From contig JAOZSP010000084.1 of NCBI GenBank assembly GCA_029939615.1, forward strand, positions 1-6,784: a stretch of DNA of 6,784 bases, given 5' to 3'. Below are positions 1 to 5,546 of this stretch, piece after piece (the stretch's first letter is position 1; every line of letters starts with the position of its first letter). This stretch comes from Candidatus Izemoplasma sp. (GTDB lineage: Bacteria; Bacillota_I; Bacilli_A; Izemoplasmatales; Izemoplasmataceae). The position numbers were made by a program, and so were the translations under genes. The notes beneath the pieces were generated by a model. It had not been told where the DNA came from. It worked only from the letters and a program-made list of their open reading frames with translations, and did not search any database.

Positions 1-1491
1 ATGGTATTTGAGATTTTATTATTAATACTATTTATTATTAATGTTCCTTCATTAACTGATTTTAGTGGAATATTTAGCTTTGATATCTCTTTTAGTGTTT
101 ATTTATTATGGATAGTAATGTTAATTGATATTGTAACTTATGTATTATATCGATTTAATATTCTAAGTACGGAAAATGCTAATGGGTTTATTAAGTTTTT
201 CGCTAAGTATAACGTTGGAATACGTATGGCAGTTATTCTTATATTCTCTATCTTCTTATTACCAATTATGGTAAGTGGAGAGACAGTTCTATTTATATAT
301 ATTATATTATTAGAACTTGTAATTTATATTGTTAACGCTTTTGTTGATTTTGCAATGGAAAATCCTAAGTTTAAAGCTACGGAAAGTAAAACATTAGTAA
401 ATGTTTTAGGTAGTATTATAGCGATTATTATTGGATTACTATTTGGATTATTATTAATGCTAGTTGTAAGTCCTTCACAAGCACTTCCTGGATTTATGGT
501 TATCTTAAAAGGTGGATTTGACAATCTAAAAACAATGGGTAATATGATTTATTTCTCAGTACCTCTAATCTTAACAGGATTAAGTGTTGCCTTTGCTTTT
601 AGAACTGGTTTATTCAATATCGGAGCTTCTGGACAATTTACTATGGGAGCTTTCGTTGCAATCTTTATTGGTATTCGTTGGGGATTTTTAGGTGATATTA
701 GTCCTTTATTACACTGGGGTGTCGCAATTATTGGTGCGATGATTGCTGGTGGAATTTGGGGATCTATTCCGGGACTCTTAAAAGCTTATCGAAATGTTAA
801 TGAGGTTGTTGCATCAATCATGTTAAACTATGTAGCAATGTATTTAAATACTATGTTTATTATTAAATACATCTACAATAGTGATTATGCAAGAGCTCAA
901 GATATTCAATCTTCAGCAGCTACTCCAGTCTTTAACTTGGATGCTTTATTCCCAAGATCAAGTATTGATGGAGGAATTGTTGTTGCTATTTTAGTCGTTC
1001 TTATCTTACATATTGTTTTAAATAAAACAACATTTGGTTATGAATTAAAAGCAGTTGGTTTAAATCGTGATGCATCAAAATATGCAGGTATGAACAGTAG
1101 AAGAAACATTGTTTATTCAATGATTATTAGTGGTTCTGTTGCTGGTCTTGCGGGAGCTTTAACTTTCTTAGTTGAAGGAAAACATTTAAAACCTATAAAC
1201 GAAATTTTATCAGAAGGATTTACTGGAATTGCGATTAGTTTATTGGGTTTAAGTAGTCCATTTGGGGTACTACTAGCAGGAATTTTCTATGGATCCTTAC
1301 AACAAGGTGGGTATCTATTACAATTGTATGACTTTAACCCTGAAATCATCGATATTATCATAGCAGTAATTATCTACGCTAGTGCTTTAGCATTATTCTT
1401 ACAAAAATTTGTTATTAAAGCACTTAAAAGCCGAGAGATGGTCCTTGATAATACTCCGCAGGAGTTAACTACTGAAGGAGGTGATGAATAA
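1..1491 (+). CDS. ABC importer permease, nucleoside/BMP family (NupP/YufP-like), with N-terminal extension
   Basis: Integral membrane subunit of a BMP-type ABC importer, the class that takes up nucleosides and related compounds (B. subtilis NupP/YufP). The core lies at about residues 132-470. The stretch at 182-220, with the AFRTGLFNIGASGQF motif near 198-213, is the family hallmark. The cytoplasmic loop at about 343-370 (FGYELKAVGLN, then a conserved AGM) is the coupling loop that contacts the ATPase. I count about nine core hydrophobic segments. Residues 1-131 add about four more (about 3-14, 31-51, 74-90, 94-116), so at 496 residues the protein is far longer than the roughly 350 of the Bacillus protein. 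It ends in a polar tail and overlaps the next permease by one base (TAATG). The ATG is the first base of the window, so its ribosome binding site is unseen and an upstream start cannot be excluded. Family is confident; the nucleoside substrate is inferred. Confidence 0.9.
   Translation: MVFEILLLILFIINVPSLTDFSGIFSFDISFSVYLLWIVMLIDIVTYVLYRFNILSTENANGFIKFFAKYNVGIRMAVILIFSIFLLPIMVSGETVLFIYIILLELVIYIVNAFVDFAMENPKFKATESKTLVNVLGSIIAIIIGLLFGLLLMLVVSPSQALPGFMVILKGGFDNLKTMGNMIYFSVPLILTGLSVAFAFRTGLFNIGASGQFTMGAFVAIFIGIRWGFLGDISPLLHWGVAIIGAMIAGGIWGSIPGLLKAYRNVNEVVASIMLNYVAMYLNTMFIIKYIYNSDYARAQDIQSSAATPVFNLDALFPRSSIDGGIVVAILVVLILHIVLNKTTFGYELKAVGLNRDASKYAGMNSRRNIVYSMIISGSVAGLAGALTFLVEGKHLKPINEILSEGFTGIAISLLGLSSPFGVLLAGIFYGSLQQGGYLLQLYDFNPEIIDIIIAVIIYASALALFLQKFVIKALKSREMVLDNTPQELTTEGGDE
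1475..1485 (+). promoter_or_regulatory. Ribosome binding site of the second permease
   Basis: AAGGAGGTGAT is an almost full-length match to the anti-Shine-Dalgarno sequence. It ends 5 bases before the ATG at 1491 and lies inside the 3' end of the upstream permease. With the TAATG stop/start overlap it fixes the start and implies coupled, stoichiometric synthesis of the two membrane subunits. Confidence 0.9.
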
Positions 1492-2660
1492 TGTCATTTA
1501 CTGAGGTTGTTTATTTCATTGTTCCATTAGTCATCGCATCAGCTGTTCCTTTAACTTTAGTTGCTTTAGGAGCTTTATACAGTGAACGTAGTGGTGTTAT
1601 AAATATCGCTTTAGAAGGTATTATGTTAATGGGTGCTTATGTTGGAGCTGTAGTTATACAACAGCTTGAAATAAAAGGAGTTAATCCTGTACTTAATATT
1701 TTAGTTAGTATTATGTTTGGGATGTTTATTGCTTACTTATTATATACTTTAACACTTTACTTACTTGATAAATTTAAAGTTAACTACAATCAAGATAATT
1801 TACAATTTAGATATTTAGTATTTGGAATTGAAGCTGTAGTTAGTATAGTAGCAATGTACTTAATTATTAGTAACGTTGCAATTAATATTCAAGTAGCTTT
1901 AATTGGTCTTATTGTCGGAGCTATTATTGGGACAATGTTTAGTTTATTGCATGCATACGCTGCGATTAACATGAAAGCAAATCAAATTATTAGTGCAACA
2001 GCTTTAAATATGTTTGCACCAGCATTTGCAATCTTTATTAATAGAACATTTAGTGCAGAAGGTACCCAAAAAGTTACGATTCAAGAAAGTTATCGTATTC
2101 AGGAAGTACCATTATTATCTGAAATACCAATATTAGGAGATTTAGTATTCAAAGGAGCATATTTATCTACATTCATAGGATTATTAATCTTTATAGTTGC
2201 TGTTATAATCTTATATAAAACAAGATATGGATTACGTTTACGTAGTTGTGGGGAAAATCCACAAGCAGCAGATAGTTTAGGTATCAATATTTATAAAATT
2301 AGATATTCTGGTGTACTAGTTTCTGGAGCTTTAGCCGGAATGGGTGGAGTAATCTTTGTATTAAGTTTCGCTTCTAACTTTAATGCAACAGTTTCAGGAT
2401 TTGGGTTCTTAGCTTTGGCCGTATTAATCTTCGGTAACTGGAAACCAAATAGAATTATCTTAGCAGCTCTATTCTTTGCCTTTATGAGAGTAATCTCTAG
2501 TACATATAGTGTTATTCCTTTCTTAGATAATCTTGATTTAGCAAGTGAATTATATTCAATGTTACCTTATCTAGCAACACTTATCGTATTAGCGTTTGTT
2601 TCTAAAAACAGTGCTGCACCACGTGCCGCAGGAGAACCTTACGATCCAGGTAAAAGATAA
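1491..2660 (+). CDS. ABC importer permease, nucleoside/BMP family (NupQ/YufQ-like)
   Basis: Second membrane subunit of the same importer, expected to pair with the preceding permease. The N-terminus (residues 13-52, with GALYSERSGVINIALEGIML) is the classic signature of the YufQ/NupQ branch. The coupling loop is at about 244-272 (YGLRLRSCGENPQAADSLGI), and the C-terminal tail ending AAGEPYDPGKR is also family-typical. At 389 residues it is longer than the roughly 320 of the Bacillus protein. The extra length appears to be an insertion at about residues 84-135, a polar loop (KFKVNYNQDN) followed by one hydrophobic segment (about 108-126), placed before the conserved NMKANQIISATALN stretch. It is the last gene of its operon, followed at once by an intrinsic terminator. 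Substrate is probably a nucleoside or purine-like compound, but this rests on family membership only. Confidence 0.92.
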   Translation: MSFTEVVYFIVPLVIASAVPLTLVALGALYSERSGVINIALEGIMLMGAYVGAVVIQQLEIKGVNPVLNILVSIMFGMFIAYLLYTLTLYLLDKFKVNYNQDNLQFRYLVFGIEAVVSIVAMYLIISNVAINIQVALIGLIVGAIIGTMFSLLHAYAAINMKANQIISATALNMFAPAFAIFINRTFSAEGTQKVTIQESYRIQEVPLLSEIPILGDLVFKGAYLSTFIGLLIFIVAVIILYKTRYGLRLRSCGENPQAADSLGINIYKIRYSGVLVSGALAGMGGVIFVLSFASNFNATVSGFGFLALAVLIFGNWKPNRIILAALFFAFMRVISSTYSVIPFLDNLDLASELYSMLPYLATLIVLAFVSKNSAAPRAAGEPYDPGKR

Positions 2661-2666
2661 ATCATT

Positions 2667-2695
2667 AAAAGACGATTTAAAATCGTCTTTTTTTT
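2667..2695 (+). terminator. Intrinsic terminator of the permease operon
   Basis: AAAAGACGAT (2667-2676) pairs with ATCGTCTTTT (2682-2691) around a 5-base loop, and the T run continues to 2695. A second run of seven T follows at 2698-2704. It begins 7 bases after the stop codon at 2660. The A run makes it potentially weakly bidirectional. Confidence 0.92.
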
Positions 2696-2706
2696 GCTTT
2701 TTTTGG

Positions 2707-2735
2707 TTGACAACAAGATTGAAACAGTATACTAT
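2707..2735 (+). promoter_or_regulatory. Sigma-70 (SigA-type) promoter of the NifX/MinD operon
   Basis: A perfect -35 box, TTGACA (2707-2712), is followed by a 17-base spacer and TACTAT (2730-2735), which matches the -10 consensus at four of six positions including TA...AT. Transcription would start near 2742. TATACT at 2728-2733 matches the -10 consensus better but leaves a 15-base spacer. The promoter directly abuts the T runs of the preceding terminator, so the downstream genes form a separate transcription unit. Confidence 0.82.
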
Positions 2736-2739
2736 ATAA

Positions 2740-2755
2740 ATGTGCATATGCACAT
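2740..2755. promoter_or_regulatory. Perfect 16-bp palindrome at the transcription start, candidate operator
   Basis: ATGTGCATATGCACAT is its own reverse complement over all 16 bases. It lies between the -10 box and the ribosome binding site and covers the predicted +1. A dimeric repressor bound here would block transcription initiation. The first gene of the operon encodes a DUF134 helix-turn-helix domain, so autoregulation is a possible reading. As RNA it could also form a short 5' hairpin (five pairs, 4-base loop). The palindrome is observed; the operator role is inferred. Confidence 0.65.
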
Positions 2756-2765
2756 AAGGAGTGAT
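2756..2765 (+). promoter_or_regulatory. Ribosome binding site of the DUF134-NifX gene
   Basis: AAGGAGTGAT lies directly after the palindrome, with its AGGAG core 7 bases before the ATG at 2769. It fixes this start codon. The leader would be only about 27 bases long if transcription starts near 2742. Confidence 0.88.
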
Positions 2766-2768
2766 TAA

Positions 2769-3461
2769 ATGAATAATTCTCGAAAGAAGAGATACGCTCG
2801 TAGATTAGATTCACCTAGAACTTTCAAACCTTTAGGTATTTCTAGAAACACACTTAAATCTAACGTTGTAAATCTCGATGAGTTTGAGGCGTTAAGGTTA
2901 TGTGATTTAGAAGGATATTCGCAAATTGAAGCAGCTGAAGATATGCAAGTTTCAAGAGCAACCATCCAAAGATTATTACTTTCAGGAAGAAGAAAAATCA
3001 TTGAAGCAATTCTTTTAAACAAAGTTATCGAAGTAAAAAATGATACAAAAAATATTAAACTAAAAGGAGAAAATAAGATGAACATTGAAGAAAAAGAAAT
3101 TAAAATTATTGCTTTTCCAACAACCGATAAAGAAACAGTTGATGCCCATTTTGGACATACCAAGTTTTTTGCGATTTATCAAATTAAAGAAAATAATATT
3201 ATTGATGTAAAATATGTTGAACCTCCAGTACATGAACCTGGTATATTACCACAATTTTTAGGTGAACAAGGAATTCACGTTATAATTACAGGTGGAATGG
3301 GACAAATGGCTGTTAATCTATTTAATCGTCAAAATATCGATGTTGTATTAGGTGCTAATGGTAGTATTGATGTTAATTTAAATGAATATTTAGGTGGATT
3401 CTTGACTTCAAAAGGTAGTAGTTGTGATCACACTTCAGGAGATCATAATCATGGACATTAA
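2769..3461 (+). CDS. DUF134 helix-turn-helix domain fused to a NifX/NifB-type cofactor domain
   Basis: Two-domain protein of 230 residues. Residues 1-88 are a DUF134 (UPF0251) domain, recognised by FKPLGI, the VVNLDEFEALRLCDLEGYSQIEAAEDM block (33-59) and VSRATIQRLLLSGRRKI (61-77). The last of these is a sigma-70-region-4-like helix-turn-helix expected to bind DNA. The Cys often seen near the N-terminus of this family is absent. A polar, lysine-rich linker (about 89-108) leads to a dinitrogenase iron-molybdenum cofactor (NifX/NifB C-terminal) domain at about 109-212, with DAHFGHTKFF (125-134), VIITGGMGQMAVNLF (171-185) and DVVLGANG (191-198). The tail carries C219, H221, H226, H228 and H230, a plausible metal site. 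It is the first gene of a four-gene operon and overlaps the next by 11 bases. A likely role is metal- or cofactor-sensing regulator or cluster carrier; exact function is unknown. An internal start at 3078 may give the second domain alone. Confidence 0.88.
   Translation: MNNSRKKRYARRLDSPRTFKPLGISRNTLKSNVVNLDEFEALRLCDLEGYSQIEAAEDMQVSRATIQRLLLSGRRKIIEAILLNKVIEVKNDTKNIKLKGENKMNIEEKEIKIIAFPTTDKETVDAHFGHTKFFAIYQIKENNIIDVKYVEPPVHEPGILPQFLGEQGIHVIITGGMGQMAVNLFNRQNIDVVLGANGSIDVNLNEYLGGFLTSKGSSCDHTSGDHNHGH
3064..3080 (+). promoter_or_regulatory. Internal ribosome binding site and in-frame ATG for a free NifX domain
   Basis: Inside the fusion gene, AAGGAGA (3064-3070) precedes an ATG at 3078-3080, with 8 bases between AAGGAG and the ATG. 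That ATG is codon 104 of the fusion, in frame and exactly at the start of the second domain (MNIEEKEIKIIAFPT). Initiation here would give a 127-residue NifX-type protein, nearly the length of the one encoded by the next gene. Sequence and spacing are observed; actual use is inferred. Confidence 0.6.
3437..3443 (+). promoter_or_regulatory. Ribosome binding site that sets the start of the second NifX-like gene
   Basis: AGGAGAT sits 7 bases before the ATG at 3451, inside the end of the upstream gene. It favours 3451 over the in-frame GTG at 3424, which would place this site inside the coding region and add nine residues before the family-typical N-terminus. Confidence 0.85.
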
Positions 3462-3831
3462 TAAAATCAAAATAGCTATTTGCTCAAACAGCGATAATGC
3501 TGAGGGTAATGTTAGTAATCGTTTTGCTAGATGTGATTTCTATACTATATACGATTCAAAAACATTAGGATTCACATTTGTTGAAAATACTGCGAAAGAT
3601 TCAGTGAGTGGTGCTGGTGCTAAAGCTGCGAAAATAGTAAGTACTTTAGGTGTTGATGTTGTACTTGTACCAGAACTAGGACCTAAAGCTTTTGAAGCTC
3701 TTGAAGCTTTTGAAATAAAAGCTTATCAATATGGTAATAAAAACTATTCTGTAAGAGATGCTCTTTATGAGTTTTACGAAAATAAACTTCCAGAATTACT
3801 AAATCCTTCAGGAAAAAGTAAACATTCTTGA
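3451..3831 (+). CDS. NifX/ORP-like dinitrogenase iron-molybdenum cofactor family protein
   Basis: A single-domain protein of 126 residues in the family that includes NifX, the C-terminal domain of NifB and the Desulfovibrio orange protein (ORP). These are small soluble proteins that hold or pass on FeS/Mo-type clusters. Visible family features are the opening strand IKIAICS (6-12), VSNRFARCDFYTIYD (21-35), the glycine-rich SGAGAKAAK (53-61), GVDVVLVPELGPKAFEALEAFEIKAY (67-92) and a C-terminal helical part. C11 and C28 are the only cysteines; with no bound cofactor known, a ligand role is only possible. Length matches the family. The gene overlaps the DUF134-NifX gene by 11 bases and shares four bases with the TTG start of the first ATPase. 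It probably works with those ATPases, perhaps as carrier or as partner of the NifX domain next door. Confidence 0.87.
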   Translation: MDINKIKIAICSNSDNAEGNVSNRFARCDFYTIYDSKTLGFTFVENTAKDSVSGAGAKAAKIVSTLGVDVVLVPELGPKAFEALEAFEIKAYQYGNKNYSVRDALYEFYENKLPELLNPSGKSKHS

Positions 3832-4667
3832 AAATAGCGATTCTTTCAGGTAAAGGGGGGACGGGAAAGACAACTCTTTCCGTCAACCTTTTTTCTATTC
3901 TAAATAAAGGTGTTTTAATTGATACAGATACAGAAGAACCTAATTCTCATATCTTTTTGAAAGGAACTAATGTATCAACAAGTGAAGTTTATAAGAATCA
4001 TCCTGTCGTTAATTATGAAAAATGTGATTTTTGTGGTAATTGTGGGGATCACTGTAATTTTAACGCTATTATCCCTACTAAAACCAAAGTTATTGTTTTT
4101 GAAGATTTATGTCATGATTGTGGTTTTTGTGAAATTGTTTGCCCTACTGGAGCAATTTCTTATAAACAAAAAGTAATTGGGACAATTCATACTAAAGAAA
4201 TTACTAAAAATAAGAAATATCATTACGGTAAACTAAGTATTGGTGAAATAAGTGGTGTAAGATTAATCGAATCTCTAAAAGAGATGACAGATAATGAAGA
4301 AACATTGATAATTGATTGTCCTCCAGGAGTAAGTTGTTCGACTGTTGCGGCTATTAGTAATGTTGATTACGCAATTGTTTGTGCTGAACCAACTCCGTTT
4401 GGAATTAGTGATATGAAGATGGTTGTTGAATTATTACGTGAAGAAGATATTAAATTTGGGGTTGTAGTAAACAAAAGCGGAATTGGTAATGATGATATTT
4501 ACGATTACTTAAAACAAGAAGAGATTCCTTTATTAGCTAAAATACCTTTTACTAAAGAAAGAGCTCTTTTATATAGTAACTCTAAACTTATTACAAAATA
4601 TGATCTGAAATTCAATGAAATAATGAAGGACATTGTTAAAATAACATCAGGTGAAAATCATGGTTAA
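3828..4667 (+). CDS. MinD/Mrp-type P-loop ATPase with inserted 2[4Fe-4S] ferredoxin domain, first of a pair
   Basis: A 279-residue MinD-superfamily ATPase (COG1149 type). The deviant Walker A is SGKGGTGKTT at 7-16, with the signature lysine K9 that acts across a dimer. Switch I is DTDTEEPN (32-39), and Walker B is IIDCPPG (161-167). Between them sits a ferredoxin insert with two C-x2-C-x2-C-x3-C motifs: C66, C69, C72, C76 and C95, C98, C101, C105. Only the second ends in the usual Cys-Pro. It should bind two [4Fe-4S] clusters and, with the next protein, drive cofactor or cluster assembly by ATP hydrolysis. The start is TTG at 3828, sharing TTGA with the upstream TGA stop. It is chosen because MKIAILSGKGGTGKT is the expected N-terminus and the next ATG lies past the P-loop. 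Only a weak, distant AGGA precedes it (3810-3813), so translation probably depends on reinitiation. Confidence 0.92.
   Translation: MKIAILSGKGGTGKTTLSVNLFSILNKGVLIDTDTEEPNSHIFLKGTNVSTSEVYKNHPVVNYEKCDFCGNCGDHCNFNAIIPTKTKVIVFEDLCHDCGFCEIVCPTGAISYKQKVIGTIHTKEITKNKKYHYGKLSIGEISGVRLIESLKEMTDNEETLIIDCPPGVSCSTVAAISNVDYAIVCAEPTPFGISDMKMVVELLREEDIKFGVVVNKSGIGNDDIYDYLKQEEIPLLAKIPFTKERALLYSNSKLITKYDLKFNEIMKDIVKITSGENHG
4649..4654 (+). promoter_or_regulatory. Ribosome binding site that sets the start of the second ATPase
   Basis: AGGTGA lies 5 bases before the ATG at 4660. The in-frame GTG at 4651 is part of this site and so is unlikely to be the start codon. Starting at 4660 gives MVNEIAIISGKGG and an 8-base overlap with the upstream gene. 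Confidence 0.82.
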
Positions 4668-5532
4668 TGAAATAGCTATTATTAGTGGTAAAGGTGGAAC
4701 AGGGAAAACAACTTTGGCACTTTGTATTATTCCGTATTTTGATAGTTTAGTTATTGCCGACTGTGATGTTGATGCTCCTGACTTAAATATTTTACTAAGT
4801 AAAGAAATAGTAGAGACAACGGACTTTATAGGGTTCCAAAGACCTGTAATAAATTATGATGATTGTATTAATTGTAGTCTTTGTCATCAAAAATGTAATT
4901 TTGGTGCAATAACAGAAGATATAGTTGTTAAAAAAGGGGTTTGTGAAGGATGTAACGTTTGTGAGTATGTTTGCCCAACTAACGCCATTTCCATGGTGGA
5001 TAATAAGATAGGTGCAATCTATAAACGAAATACTCCTTTTGGAACAATGATAGATGCTCGTTTGATACCTGGTGAAGAATCAAGTGGTAAACTAGTAAGC
5101 GAGGTTAGGAAACTAAGTAATGAAAGCGCTTTACAGGAATCTAAAAAAACAATAATTATAGACGGGTCACCCGGAATAGCATGTAATGTAATTAGTACTA
5201 TTAGTGGTGTCTCAAAGGCTCTAATTGTAACTGAACCTACTGAAAGTGGTATCCATGATCTTAAACGTGTCTTAACATTATCAAAGCTGTTTAGTGTACA
5301 AGCAAAAGTTATTATTAATAAATATGATTTAAATATGGGAAAAACAAATGATATTATTGATTATTGTGAATTAAATGAGTCAGAAGTAATCTTAAAAATG
5401 CCTTTTAATAAAGAAATTGTTAATAGTATTTCTGATTTAAAGATTCCTTCAATTAATAATATTGATTTCTTTGAATCAAAAGAATGGTTAGATTTTATTT
5501 CGTATATTAAAAAAAGTGAAACTCTTAATTAG
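4660..5532 (+). CDS. MinD/Mrp-type P-loop ATPase with inserted 2[4Fe-4S] ferredoxin domain, second of a pair
   Basis: A 290-residue paralogue of the preceding protein with the same plan. Walker A is SGKGGTGKTT (9-18) with signature lysine K11, switch I is DCDVDAPD (34-41) and Walker B is IIIDGSPG (165-172). The ferredoxin insert has C69, C72, C75, C79 and C95, C98, C101, C105. Its switch I carries VDAPD where the first ATPase has TEEPN, so the two are not recent copies. They probably form an asymmetric heterodimer, as such proteins are usually encoded in pairs. The 25-residue segment after the second cluster (about 115-140) resembles the matching linker of its partner. It is the last gene of the operon, and its TAG stop ends at the first base of the 3' arm of a terminator hairpin. 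Cargo is unknown. Cell-division MinD and CooC-type nickel insertion are related families, but nothing here supports either role directly. Confidence 0.92.
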   Translation: MVNEIAIISGKGGTGKTTLALCIIPYFDSLVIADCDVDAPDLNILLSKEIVETTDFIGFQRPVINYDDCINCSLCHQKCNFGAITEDIVVKKGVCEGCNVCEYVCPTNAISMVDNKIGAIYKRNTPFGTMIDARLIPGEESSGKLVSEVRKLSNESALQESKKTIIIDGSPGIACNVISTISGVSKALIVTEPTESGIHDLKRVLTLSKLFSVQAKVIINKYDLNMGKTNDIIDYCELNESEVILKMPFNKEIVNSISDLKIPSINNIDFFESKEWLDFISYIKKSETLN

Positions 5533-5546
5533 AGTCTCACTTTTTT
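5510..5546. terminator. Bidirectional intrinsic terminator shared by the ATPase operon and rarA
   Basis: AAAAAAGTGAAACTC (5510-5524) pairs with GAGTCTCACTTTTTT (5532-5546) around the loop TTAATTA, with one A-C mismatch in 15 positions. It gives a T run on both strands (six on +, seven on -), so it can stop transcription from either side. The + strand TAG (5530-5532) and the - strand TGA (5539-5537) both lie inside it. Confidence 0.92.

Noticed and set aside
2735..2740. TATAAA as an alternative -10 box
   Set aside because: It would leave a 22-base spacer from the perfect TTGACA, whereas TACTAT at 2730-2735 gives the ideal 17.
2765..3163. 132-codon open frame on the - strand, opposite the DUF134-NifX gene
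   Set aside because: It lies wholly opposite a well-supported gene, resembles no family and has serine/leucine/phenylalanine-rich shadow composition.
3424..3450. GTG start nine codons upstream for the second NifX-like gene
   Set aside because: The AGGAGAT at 3437-3443 correctly serves the ATG at 3451, and the added residues are not part of the family fold.
3686..3714. Short repeat AAGCTTTTGAA occurring twice, 18 bases apart
   Set aside because: It encodes the family-typical KAFEALEAFE helix, and the repeat follows from repeated Ala-Phe-Glu codons.
3970..4176. 68-codon open frame within the first ATPase gene, other + frame
   Set aside because: It is a frame shadow of the cysteine-rich ferredoxin insert and has no ribosome binding site or family match.
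4651..4659. GTG start three codons upstream for the second ATPase
   Set aside because: This GTG is itself part of the AGGTGA ribosome binding site for the ATG at 4660.
2769..5532. Nitrogenase (nif) cofactor gene cluster
   Set aside because: NifX-type domains occur widely outside nitrogen fixation, and no nifH, nifD, nifK, nifE, nifN or radical-SAM nifB domain is present.
3828..5532. Chromosome partition or septum-site MinD/ParA system
   Set aside because: The ferredoxin inserts and the NifX-type neighbours place these in the FeS ATPase branch, and no MinC, MinE or ParB gene is nearby.
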